Source: Pseudomonadota bacterium (GTDB lineage Bacteria; Pseudomonadota; Gammaproteobacteria; Burkholderiales; Thiobacillaceae). Taken from it: a stretch of 6,941 nucleotides of DNA. The first letter of the stretch is position 1. The number at the start of each line of letters is the position of its first letter. Below the pieces are notes generated by a model that was not told the origin of the DNA, did not search any database, and was given only the letters and a program-made list of their open reading frames with translations. Positions 1 to 6,922 of this stretch are shown here, in pieces. The stretch lies in NCBI GenBank assembly GCA_021802595.1, contig JAJZRT010000196.1:1-6941 (forward strand), written 5' to 3'. The translations under genes were made by a program, and so were the position numbers.

Positions 1-697
1 TGGTGACCATCGCACCCAGGCCGAGGCCACCGTTTGCAACAGGTTGCGACAGGTAGTCGCCCAAGGATGCGCCCAGGGGGCGCGTCAGGATATAGGCGAG
101 CCAGAACGCCATGATGGCATTGGCCCGAAAGATGAAATGGGCGAGGGTGACCGCCCCGATCAGGGCAGCGAAAATCATCGTCGAGTTGGCATAACCCAGC
201 TTCAAACCTTCTGCGGCGAGGTCGCCTGCCGCCGTGCCCAAGGCGAACGTGAACAGAATCGCCGCCCAGTAGAACAGTTCGCGTTTCTTGGTGAAGATGC
301 TGTGAATCGACAGCGTCTTCTCGCTCGCGTACCAGGCGGCGAAAGTCGCCAGCAGGGCCAGGCTGAATACCATGGTCGTCGTCTCCAGGGCGACGCCGAA
401 GTTGTCCACCAGGTTGTCGGTGATCAGTGTCCCGACAACGCTGATCAGGACGACGGTCGTCCAGTAACGCCAGGGAATATATTTTTTGGCGCGAAATTGC
501 AGGAACAGAAAAACCGCCAACAGGGCACTCGTGGCGAGCGATGTGCCGCTCAGGCCGAAGCCCAAATTGAAATTGAGGAAATCGGCGGCGGTCTCGCCGA
601 CGGTCGTTGCCATGATCTTGATGATCCAGAAGTAGAGCGTGACTTCTGGGACCTTGTTCAGCATCTGCATCGCACCATCGCGCGTGATTGGTTTCAT
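1..697 (-). CDS. COG4705-type multi-pass membrane protein, C-terminus cut by the window edge
   Basis: The minus strand is open from an ATG at 697 to the left edge, giving 232 residues with no stop. GGGAGAGA lies a few bases upstream of the ATG and is a good ribosome-binding site. The product is very hydrophobic, with about seven probable membrane segments near residues 20-42, 52-68, 79-97, 104-123, 142-162, 172-190 and 193-206. A motif with a small residue before an acidic pair or Gly-Asp recurs: TTVGETAADF (31-40), LGTAAGDLAA (153-162) and RPLGASLGDY (206-215). This suggests internal duplication. The opening KVPEVTLYFWIIK and the late RPLGAS plus GGLGLG elements match my memory of COG4705, 'uncharacterised membrane-anchored protein', usually about 250 residues, so perhaps 20-30 residues are missing. 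Its function is unknown; a transport role is only a guess. The PepSY-like gene upstream is on the same strand and may share its transcript. A long open frame on the opposite strand (44-781) is very polar and looks like a shadow. Confidence 0.85.
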   Translation of the reverse strand, partial: MKPITRDGAMQMLNKVPEVTLYFWIIKIMATTVGETAADFLNFNLGFGLSGTSLATSALLAVFLFLQFRAKKYIPWRYWTTVVLISVVGTLITDNLVDNFGVALETTTMVFSLALLATFAAWYASEKTLSIHSIFTKKRELFYWAAILFTFALGTAAGDLAAEGLKLGYANSTMIFAALIGAVTLAHFIFRANAIMAFWLAYILTRPLGASLGDYLSQPVANGGLGLGAMVT

Positions 698-766
698 TGG
701 TCTCTCCCGCGGGCCTCCAGTGACTGTCCTATTCGACTCATGGGGAGTAAGGATAGCGATCGAGAA

Positions 767-1014
767 TTAGTGCGCGATTAGCCCGGCAGGCTTACCGTGC
801 TTGAGGTCGAACCAATAGCGCAGGTCGCCGCCGTCTTTAGTTCTTCGTCGCTGATGTTTCCAGGATGGGTCTTGAGTGCGAATGCCCGTGCCTGTTCCAT
901 GCTGACTTTTGCCTGACCGACGAACTCCTCACCTGTGTAGGCGAACGCATTGACTGCGGCCACCGTCAGGGCCACGCTCAGCGCGGCCATTATCTGCTTC
1001 TTCGATACCGTCAT
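767..1014 (-). pseudogene. Small exported PepSY-domain protein, apparently frameshifted
   Basis: The ATG at 1014 is preceded by AGGAA (1022-1026) with a 7-base spacer. The uninterrupted frame ends at 778 (78 codons). Residues 1-25 form a signal peptide: two lysines, a hydrophobic core, and a likely cut after AFA before YTGEEF. Residues 32-60 read like the first half of a PepSY domain (KVSMEQARAFALKTHPGNIS, then DEELK). After Lys60 the frame gives low-complexity residues (TAATCAIGSTSST) that fit no PepSY protein. The -1 frame from 835 instead reads DGGDLRYWFDLKHGKPAG and stops at 767, which is how the second PepSY half normally looks. A single lost base in the A run at 836-838 would explain this. 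Even after repair, the usual VDAKTG ending is missing, so the C-terminus is also damaged or divergent. PepSY proteins are periplasmic or envelope proteins, and some are thought to act on proteases or regulators. Here the partner is unknown. A sequencing error cannot be excluded. Confidence 0.65.
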
Positions 1015-1148
1015 GATGATGTTCCTATTGAGAGTTGGTCAAGATCGGCCAGGCGCGTTGGCGTCCACCGAGAACGCACTCTATCCGGCGAAAATTAGGA
1101 TGGCGTTAGCGCCGCTTCACGGAGATTCACTTGCTGGACGTGAGGACT

Positions 1149-1198
1149 CGGCGCTTGACGGCGCCGGCAGGCAATCACAGCGGCGCAGACGCTGCGAT
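1149..1198 (-). terminator. Two tandem hairpins behind the GGDEF/EAL gene, weak terminator candidate
   Basis: Downstream of the stop at 1256, the minus-strand transcript could form a hairpin at 1198-1174 with a 9-bp stem, including one G-U pair, and a 7-base loop. A second hairpin at 1166-1149 has a 6-bp GC stem (CGGCGC/GCGCCG) and a 6-base loop. Neither is followed by a run of T, so they do not make a standard intrinsic terminator. They could mark a processed 3' end or a Rho-dependent stop. The rest of the gap between 1015 and 1255 shows no coding sequence I can support; it holds the PepSY ribosome-binding site, and I found no convincing promoter. Confidence 0.3.
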
Positions 1199-1255
1199 CT
1201 TCTGCCCATGCGTCACAGCCTTAGAGTGGGCGTTACCTGCTACCGGGGCGGTGCG

Positions 1256-4213
1256 TCAGGCGTCCTTTTCCCCAGCTCCCGTATCGTCGTGCGCACCCTC
1301 ATGACGGGTATCGTACCATTCGTAAAAATCGCGTACGGGCATCGGCCTGGCGATGTAAAAACCTTGTGCCATGTCGCAGCCCATTTCCGCGAGCAGATTC
1401 AGGGTCGGTTGATCTTCCACGCCTTCGGCAATCGCTTTGAGACCGAGATTGTGTGCGAGGTCGATGGTCGAGCGCGCGATCGTACGGGAGTCCTCGTTGA
1501 TCCGCATCTTGCGGACGAACGACTGGTCCACCTTGATGGCATCGACGGGCAGACTCTGCAGATAGGCCAGTGACGAGTAGCCCGTACCGAAGTCGTCGAT
1601 ATGTAGCTCGAAGCCCAGGTCGTGAAGCCTCACGAGCACGTCGCGGGCGCCATCATGGTCTTCCATGATGGCGCTCTCGGTGATTTCAAGCTGCAGTCGC
1701 GCGGGCGTGACGCCCCAGGTGGTGCATAGACCGGTGATGCGTTCGGTCAGTTTTGGATCGTGCAGATTGCGCACCGAAAGGTTGACCGCCAATGGCAGAT
1801 CCAATCCCGCTTGCTCGAAATCGTGAAGGTGCCGCGTCGCTTCTTTGACCACCCAGTAGGTCAGCGGCTTGATGAGACCAGTTCGCTCCGCGATGGCAAC
1901 GAATTCAGTGGGAGATATGGCGCCGAGTTCGGAGTGGTTCCAGCGCGCCAGCATTTCGGCGCTGCATATCGTGCCCGATGCAATATCTAGTTTCGGCTGG
2001 CAGTAAAGTACCAGCTCGCCGTTTTCGATCGCTCGACGCAGATCCCGCGTCAGCGTGAAGCGCCGCACCATTCCCTGCTCGCTATCCTGCGTCGGGAAGG
2101 CGAACTCCGTTCCCGATTTCTTGGCCGCGCGCACAGCCATATCGGCGCGGCGCATGAGCAAGTCCGCATCGTCGCCATGCCCGGGATAAAGGGCGATGCC
2201 GATGCTCGCCTGCAGTTCTACCGCGAGATCGGAAAGTTCGAACGGCCGGGCGAATGCACTGATGATCTGCTCGCAGTAGCCCACCGCGGCATCGGCGTCG
2301 GCCGCGGGCAAAACGACGGCGAATTCATCCGAGCCAATCCGGGCGACAGTGCCCGAGTCTCCGACGCTTTCGCTCAAACGCGGTCCGATCAAGCGCAGCA
2401 ATGCATCCCCCTGCTGATGGCCCAAGGCTTCATTGACGTCTCGGTAGTGTTCGATATCGAGATGGAGCAGGGTGAAGGGGGCACGCTGTTTCTGCTCGGC
2501 CACGATAAGTTGTTCCAGGCGCTGGTATAGCCAGGCGCGGTTCGGTAGATCCGTAAGCCGGTCGTGGTAAGCCCAGTGTTCGATCTCGGCGGCGCTGCGG
2601 GCGTGCTCGGCGCGCAGCCTCAGCGTGCCGATGCCGAATCCGAGATCGTCCGCCAGCTCTTCAAAGAGCGCAAGCTCCTGTTCGCCGAAGGCGTCGGGCT
2701 CCGCGGAGTAGATCGTCAGATTACCGATGGTCTCCCCGTTTGCCTTTAGCGGCAGGGCAAGGATCGAAGTGAATCCGTACCCGATCAACTTTTCGCGCCA
2801 GGGTGCCAAGTTGGGATCAATGTTGGGGATGGTCGATGATAGCGAGGGCCGTTGTGAGCGGATCGCGATTCCCGTCGGTCCGAGGCCGAAAGCTGTCTCG
2901 GACCAGGTGACCGGCAGGCCCACGACGAAATCGCTTCCGATTCCCGCTTGCGCCACGGGACGAACCGTTTTTTGCGGATCGTGCTCCGCATAGCCGACCC
3001 AGGCCATGCGTTGGCCGCCTTCCTCGACCACGATGCGACATACCTCGCGCAGCAGGGCGTTTTCTTCCGTCGCATGCAGCAAGGCGTGGTTCCCGGCGCT
3101 GAGCGTCTTCAGGGCGCGAGCGACGCGCTGGACCTCCCGAATCCGGTGCTCCAGGGATTGCGCCATGTCGTCGAAGGCGTGGCCCAATTGTCCCAACTCG
3201 CTGGCGTCCTGGCGTAAGCCGGTGCGCGCGCCCAGATCCCCCGCAGCGAGGCGCCTCGCGGCTTGCGCCATGGCTCTGAGCCGGCGCAGCACGAGAGCGT
3301 TGCCGCCGAACCAGGCCAGGGCGATCACGAATAAGGCCGCAACGCTCATCATCAGCAGGTTGCGCTCGAGCGCGCGGTCTTCGGCTGCGATCGTTACGCT
3401 TAGCGGTATTCCTACCCCCACGTAGACGTCTGACGAGTGCGCGCCACCGATCGGCACGAACGAAAATATTCTCTGTACACCGTCGTGCGACAGCGCTGCG
3501 CGCACAGTTCGGGTCCCGTCCATGAGCGCTTTGTTGAAGTCCCCACCGTCCTTCAGCAGGGATTGACCCACCCATCCCCCGCCGCTCGGACAGTTGGCGA
3601 TAACCACACCCCGGTGATCTACCACGGCCAGCACCGTGCCTCCGGGCAGGCCAGCGGCGGTGAGGGTACGGTCGAGCCAGGAAAGGTTTATGGATACCGT
3701 CAGCACCGCTGCGATCTTGCCCTCCGCATCGAGTCGCGGATAGCTGGCGATCAGCATTCCTTTCCCGGCAGTTTCGCCGCTAGCCTGGTAACCAACCGAA
3801 AAGCTCTTCGTCGTCAACGCCTTGTGAAAGTAATCCTGGCCGGAGGCATTGGTAGGATTTTTCGGCGGCAGCGCAGCGCAAAACAGATCTCCATTCGGGC
3901 GAATAACGGCGAGATTGGCGTAATCCGAGTGAAGCGAGAGCATCTTTTTGAGGCTGCGGTGGCAAGCATCGATCGAGCCGCCGACGCGAAGTTCTGGAAC
4001 ATCAGCCAGCATGGCTAGAAGCAGGCGGCTGTCGGTAATCAGTACCGCGTTCTGAACAGTAACTATCCTGGCAAGACGGTTCGCATCCTGCAAGGCGTCG
4101 TTTTCCTGAAAGCGTCTGTGTTCAAAACCCGAATAAGCAATGAGGGCGAAAGCCGGGATGACGCACAATAGGACCAGTAGCAATAAACGAGAACGAAGGC
4201 TGGAGAATCTCAT
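1256..4213 (-). CDS. Membrane-bound sensor with dCache-like, HAMP, GAF, GGDEF and EAL domains; probable c-di-GMP phosphodiesterase
   Basis: This 985-residue inner-membrane protein starts at an ATG (4213) behind AAAGG with a 7-base spacer. Order: membrane helix 9-27; periplasmic dCache-like sensor about 30-280, with DYFHKAL (127-133) and ASYPRLDAEGKIAAVLTVSI (156-175); membrane helix about 286-308; HAMP about 306-360; GAF about 376-535; GGDEF about 545-705; EAL about 715-965. The GGDEF signature reads RIGSDEF (625-631), so the second glycine is serine. Asp586 and Asn594 remain, but no RxxD product-inhibition site precedes the motif. The EAL domain has E753 (in EML), N811, E843, D873 and D874 (DDFGTGYSS), K894, E930 and Q950, the residues expected for metal binding and catalysis. 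I infer cleavage of c-di-GMP to pGpG, with the GGDEF part weak or serving as a GTP-sensing regulator. It lies 48 bp after the chemoreceptor gene and is probably its operon partner. The signal sensed is unknown. Confidence 0.93.
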   Translation of the reverse strand: MRFSSLRSRLLLLVLLCVIPAFALIAYSGFEHRRFQENDALQDANRLARIVTVQNAVLITDSRLLLAMLADVPELRVGGSIDACHRSLKKMLSLHSDYANLAVIRPNGDLFCAALPPKNPTNASGQDYFHKALTTKSFSVGYQASGETAGKGMLIASYPRLDAEGKIAAVLTVSINLSWLDRTLTAAGLPGGTVLAVVDHRGVVIANCPSGGGWVGQSLLKDGGDFNKALMDGTRTVRAALSHDGVQRIFSFVPIGGAHSSDVYVGVGIPLSVTIAAEDRALERNLLMMSVAALFVIALAWFGGNALVLRRLRAMAQAARRLAAGDLGARTGLRQDASELGQLGHAFDDMAQSLEHRIREVQRVARALKTLSAGNHALLHATEENALLREVCRIVVEEGGQRMAWVGYAEHDPQKTVRPVAQAGIGSDFVVGLPVTWSETAFGLGPTGIAIRSQRPSLSSTIPNIDPNLAPWREKLIGYGFTSILALPLKANGETIGNLTIYSAEPDAFGEQELALFEELADDLGFGIGTLRLRAEHARSAAEIEHWAYHDRLTDLPNRAWLYQRLEQLIVAEQKQRAPFTLLHLDIEHYRDVNEALGHQQGDALLRLIGPRLSESVGDSGTVARIGSDEFAVVLPAADADAAVGYCEQIISAFARPFELSDLAVELQASIGIALYPGHGDDADLLMRRADMAVRAAKKSGTEFAFPTQDSEQGMVRRFTLTRDLRRAIENGELVLYCQPKLDIASGTICSAEMLARWNHSELGAISPTEFVAIAERTGLIKPLTYWVVKEATRHLHDFEQAGLDLPLAVNLSVRNLHDPKLTERITGLCTTWGVTPARLQLEITESAIMEDHDGARDVLVRLHDLGFELHIDDFGTGYSSLAYLQSLPVDAIKVDQSFVRKMRINEDSRTIARSTIDLAHNLGLKAIAEGVEDQPTLNLLAEMGCDMAQGFYIARPMPVRDFYEWYDTRHEGAHDDTGAGEKDA

Positions 4214-4261
4214 GGTAAGACCTTTAGGGGCTATGGACGGCGGGTCATCGGGTGCTTTTCT

Positions 4262-5914
4262 TCAAACCCTGAACCTGGCCACTAATGACTTCAACTTTCC
4301 CGATAGCTGTTCCAGGCGATCTGCCGCCAGCTTCACGTTCTTTATGGTGGCGCCGTTCTCCTCGGTCATCTGCGCGATTTTTTCGACGTTCTGGGCGATC
4401 AGGTTGCTGGTAGAACTCTGCTCTTGCAGCGCCGAGGATATTTCCGTCACGGAGGCCAGCACATTGCGGCTGCTGGCCTCAATATGGGTTATCGAATCGC
4501 CTGCCTTGGCGGCCATGCCGACCCCCCTGCCAACCTGAGTGCCGCCCTCGGTCATGCTTTGCATGGCGTCCTGGGCGCCACTTTGGATGGCGTGAATCAT
4601 TTCAGAGATTTCCAGCGTAGAACTTGTGGTGCGCTCGGCGAGCTTTCTGACCTCATCGGCGACAACTGCGAATCCTCGGCCTTGTTCCCCGGCGCGCGCT
4701 GCCTCGATGGCCGCATTCAGCGCGAGCAGATTCGTCTGGTCGGCAATTTCCTTAATGACATTGACGATGGTTGAAATTTTGTTCGACTGCTCACTGAGAC
4801 TGGAAATCAATTCGCTGGAATGTCTAAACGAGTCGGCAATCTTATTGATTTCCAGGACGGCATTTTTCACCACACCCTCGCCCGCGCTGGAAAGCGTACC
4901 GGCTTCGGTAGCCATGTTGTGCGCGTCATCGGCGCTTGATGCCACGTGCTGGATACTGACGGCCATCTCCTCCATGGCGGCGGCCATGGAGCTCGTCGCC
5001 TCGCTTTGCTTGTCCGAACCAGCAGTCACTTGATCGGAAGCAATGTTCATCTTCGTCGCGTCATCCGCCACTTGCTTCGCAGCAGCGAGGATTTGACTGA
5101 TGGCATCATGCAGAGACTCCCGCATTTGTTTCATCGCGACCAGTAAGCTAGAGTCGTCGCCCGGGCGCGCCTCGATGACGGTGGTCAGATCACCCGCGGC
5201 AATTCGGCGGGTGACCTCCGCTGCGTAGGCGGGCTCACCGCCCAACTGCCCCATCAAGTCGCTGCGAATGGCGATCGAGATGGTGGTGGTCAAGGCTAGT
5301 CCCGCGAGTATCAGCGCTATGAAGATGTTTCGCGCCGACTCGTATCGCGCTTGGTTGTGCCTAATTTCGGTGTCGATATTTTCAGCGTAGTGCTTTTCAA
5401 CCGCACTCACTGTCTTATCCATCGCGGTTCCGGTCTGGCGGCCGAGCCCGCGGACCAGTTTGTCGACCGCCTTACCGGCGTTTGGGTCGGCTTTGTCAAA
5501 GTGACCAAGCGCATCGCGGTAGCGGGCGCCTAATGCCGCGTGGTCGCTTTTCAGAGTTTCGAGATCACCGGTCGCAAGTCCCAAGCCCTGCATCAGGTCG
5601 GTGCCAGTGGTTAGCAATGCATCAACCTTTTTTTCTTTTTCGCTGAATGCAGTGAGGTATTGGTCGAAACTTGCCGGGTCATTGCCGCGAATAAGAATAT
5701 TTTTCCAGTCCTGGAGTTGGTCTTTGAATTGTTTGTGGGCATTTTCGATGGCAATGAGCGCCTTGCTTGCGGTCTTGGCAAAGCTTATGTCGCCTTGAGT
5801 TTTTACCGTCATGCTGCGCAATTCCCAAATCCCCGCAGCGCCCAGCAGCACTAATAGGGTGGACGTTGAGATGGCAAGCAGCAGCAACTTGGTGCTGGTC
5901 TTGAGCTTGTTCAT
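4262..5914 (-). CDS. Methyl-accepting chemotaxis protein (transmembrane chemoreceptor)
   Basis: A 550-residue chemoreceptor. The ATG at 5914 follows AAGGA (5922-5926) with a 7-base spacer. It has membrane helix 1 at 8-30, a mostly helical periplasmic region at 31-195 of the four-helix-bundle type (tentative), membrane helix 2 at 196-216, HAMP at about 217-270 ([20 protein letters not shown]), and a cytoplasmic coiled-coil signalling domain. The highly conserved hairpin tip that contacts CheA and CheW spans 389-429, with [19 protein letters not shown] (392-410) and [18 protein letters not shown] (412-429). Glu- and Gln-rich helices near 300-320 and 495-520 are the likely methylation regions. 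The protein ends [10 protein letters not shown], with no NWETF-like pentapeptide for docking CheR and CheB, so it probably depends on other receptors in the array for efficient adaptation. It is the first gene of the probable two-gene operon with the GGDEF/EAL protein. The ligand cannot be told from sequence. No FliA-type promoter is visible upstream. Confidence 0.95.
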   Translation of the reverse strand: MNKLKTSTKLLLLAISTSTLLVLLGAAGIWELRSMTVKTQGDISFAKTASKALIAIENAHKQFKDQLQDWKNILIRGNDPASFDQYLTAFSEKEKKVDALLTTGTDLMQGLGLATGDLETLKSDHAALGARYRDALGHFDKADPNAGKAVDKLVRGLGRQTGTAMDKTVSAVEKHYAENIDTEIRHNQARYESARNIFIALILAGLALTTTISIAIRSDLMGQLGGEPAYAAEVTRRIAAGDLTTVIEARPGDDSSLLVAMKQMRESLHDAISQILAAAKQVADDATKMNIASDQVTAGSDKQSEATSSMAAAMEEMAVSIQHVASSADDAHNMATEAGTLSSAGEGVVKNAVLEINKIADSFRHSSELISSLSEQSNKISTIVNVIKEIADQTNLLALNAAIEAARAGEQGRGFAVVADEVRKLAERTTSSTLEISEMIHAIQSGAQDAMQSMTEGGTQVGRGVGMAAKAGDSITHIEASSRNVLASVTEISSALQEQSSTSNLIAQNVEKIAQMTEENGATIKNVKLAADRLEQLSGKLKSLVARFRV

Positions 5915-5931
5915 GGAAACATCCTTAAAAA

Positions 5932-5961
5932 ATTAATGCATAAAACATTAATGCATAAAAC
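5932..5961. repeat. Two tandem copies of a 15-bp AT-rich repeat upstream of the chemoreceptor
   Basis: ATTAATGCATAAAAC occurs twice without interruption (5932-5946 and 5947-5961), followed by a partial third copy at 5962-5971 that matches 7 of 10 bases. Each full unit centres on ATGCAT within a near-palindrome (TTAATGCATAA), so it could bind a dimeric regulator. The array ends only 18 bp before the chemoreceptor start codon, between it and the likely promoter. The stretch is far richer in A and T than the flanking DNA. Confidence 0.8.
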
Positions 5962-5967
5962 ATTGTA
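5962..5967 (-). promoter_or_regulatory. Possible -10 element (TACAAT) for the chemoreceptor operon
   Basis: The minus strand reads TACAAT here, five of six matches to the sigma-70 -10 consensus, about 50 bases before the ATG at 5914. At 16-18 bases upstream I find only GA-rich DNA and no recognisable -35 box, so the promoter would be weak or activator-dependent. If the -10 is right, transcription would begin within the 15-bp repeats and the repeats would lie in the 5' leader. Alternative AT-rich hexamers inside the repeats are also possible. Confidence 0.25.
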
Positions 5968-6001
5968 GCATATGCCTCTCCTCGTCCCTCGTGGAGGATC
6001 G

Positions 6002-6475
6002 ATGAGTGCGAGCCAGCGATTTGAGGAATACCTGGAGCATTCGGGGGACGGACTTGGGCATATGGACCGGCACACGGGGCCGATGACGCCTCGGTCGCAC
6101 AATAGTATAGCTCGGGCGGCTCCGTTGCCGATACTGTCTGCTGGCCGACGCCGGCTGCCGGGTCAACCAGGCGTTTCGGAGCCGATTCACTGATATTGGC
6201 TTGCCTTACGCTGTCGGCATCAAATCGTCGGCGGTGGTCTGGCCGCCCGGCGTCGAACCACTGTTGCCGAAACGCTCCAGTGGTATGGGTCGCCCGCCGG
6301 TGATGCCGCGACGTACTCGGCCCGTCAGCCTGTATCGGTCAAACAGTTGACTCGTGCGCTGCCGGCTAGCGCTTTCCAGGCGATCAGTTGGCGCCAAGGG
6401 ACAAACGAAATGTTCAGAGGTTGCTTTGCGGCTGTTCGGGTGCGCCAAGCCGGTGGAAAGCTGTTCGGAACTTGA
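6002..6475 (+). pseudogene. IS701-family transposase remnant, internally deleted and frameshifted
   Basis: ATG at 6002 follows GGAGG (5993-5997). The first 26 codons (MSASQRFEEYLEH, then GDGLGHMDRH) match the start of IS701-family DDE transposases. Similarity then breaks near 6080. It resumes in another frame at 6138 with LLADAGCRVNQAFRSRF, GLPYAVGIKSSAVVWPPGVE and GMGRPPVMPRRTR, ending at a stop at 6348-6350. A second frameshift near 6320-6326 restores the first frame: QPVSVKQLTRALPASAFQ, then AISWRQGTNEMFRGCFAAV, to a stop at 6473-6475. In intact members, which are about 400 residues long, the LADAG block lies near the middle, so roughly 150 or more codons including the first catalytic Asp (DDTGF block) are gone. 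The Asp of LADAG survives, but the C-terminus with the catalytic Glu is absent. It cannot encode an active enzyme. Family assignment is from remembered motifs. Confidence 0.85.
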
Positions 6476-6485
6476 TCCGAATTTG

Positions 6486-6908
6486 CCTTGCCAGGTCAAG
6501 GACAACCAGGGCAAGCTGGCTGATGCACTGAAGGAGTTCTTTGCCGACGCAGAGGCCGCCGGATTTGGCGCCTTGCCAGTGAGTCGGTCCGAGACAGTCG
6601 AGAAGGGTCATGGTCGGATCGAAACCCGCAGTAATGCCCTGTGGCTGAGCGACCTGACCTGGCTGGATCGTGCGGTCCGGCAGCATTGGCCGAACGGCAT
6701 CGGCATGGTGGCGCGTACGCGTGTGGATCCATGGCAAGACATCGACCGAGCGGGCGTTCTACATCGGTTGGCCCTGCGTAAGTTTGCGCTATCCCTGCTG
6801 CGCCAAGATATGCACTACCCGAAGCGCAGCTTGCGCGGCCGCCGTAAAACCGCCGACCGCCTCCCCGACTATCGCGCTTCATTGCTGGGCCTCACGCCTC
6901 GGGGGTAA
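6486..6908 (+). pseudogene. ISAs1-family transposase remnant, N-terminus missing and interior deleted
   Basis: An open frame runs from an ATG at 6354 to TAA at 6908, but only its part from about 6486 looks like a transposase. Its first 44 or so codons are the IS701 remnant read out of frame. From there, CQVKDNQGKLADALKEFF, ETVEKGHGRIETR and LTWLDRAVRQHWP match the centre of ISAs1 (H-repeat type) transposases. After VARTR (near 6716) the sequence jumps to LRKFALSLLRQD (near 6774) and RGRRKTADRLPDY, which belong to the extreme C-terminus. The block between, with the HW..EN..HW..D motif and the catalytic Glu, is missing. The N-terminal catalytic Asp residues are also absent. The frame is still open, so automated annotation may call it a gene, but the product would be inactive. 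Confidence 0.82.
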
Positions 6909-6922
6909 ATGCGATTGCCCTG
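6907..6922 (+). repeat. Probable right terminal inverted repeat of the ISAs1-type element
   Basis: AAATGCGATTGCCCTG overlaps the transposase stop codon. Read from outside inwards it begins CAGGGCAATCGCATTT, which fits the CAGGG-type ends I recall for ISAs1-family elements, and a stop codon next to the right end is usual there. The matching left repeat is not in the window, so the element's left end has been lost. Bases 6923-6941 would then be the flanking target DNA. Confidence 0.5.

Larger units (their letters stand above)
6002..6922 (+). mobile_element. Cluster of two fused insertion-sequence remnants
   Basis: The IS701-type fragment and the ISAs1-type fragment lie in the same orientation, with their similarity meeting between about 6460 and 6486 and no host sequence recognisable between them. 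The IS701 right end and the ISAs1 left end are both gone. Likely history: the ISAs1 element inserted into or next to the IS701 element, then deletions removed the junction ends. The left limit is set at the IS701 start codon because its left terminal repeat was not recognised; element DNA may reach back to about 5975. Confidence 0.7.

Noticed and set aside
44..781. 245-codon plus-strand open frame
   Set aside because: It is rich in Arg, Gln, Glu and Gly with no domain pattern and lies opposite the COG4705-type gene, which has a good start, ribosome-binding site and clear membrane pattern.
1015..1045. TTGACC on the minus strand as a -35 box for the PepSY gene
   Set aside because: A -10 at normal spacing would fall on the ribosome-binding site and start codon, and no suitable hexamer is there.
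950..1573. 207-codon plus-strand open frame
   Set aside because: It overlaps the ends of the PepSY and EAL genes on the other strand and its protein shows no family features; it is a codon-bias shadow.
2817..3575. 252-codon minus-strand frame inside the GGDEF/EAL gene
   Set aside because: Arg-rich alternate frame within a gene whose domains are continuous through this stretch.
3437..4018. 193-codon plus-strand frame opposite the sensor domain
   Set aside because: No recognisable domain and fully antisense to the well-supported dCache-like region.
5932..5971. CRISPR array
   Set aside because: The repeats are 15 bp and directly adjacent, with no spacers, and no cas gene is in the window.
6496..6882. 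Minus-strand frames opposite the ISAs1 remnant (6414-6737, 6496-6882)
   Set aside because: The plus strand carries clear transposase motifs here; the antisense proteins show none.
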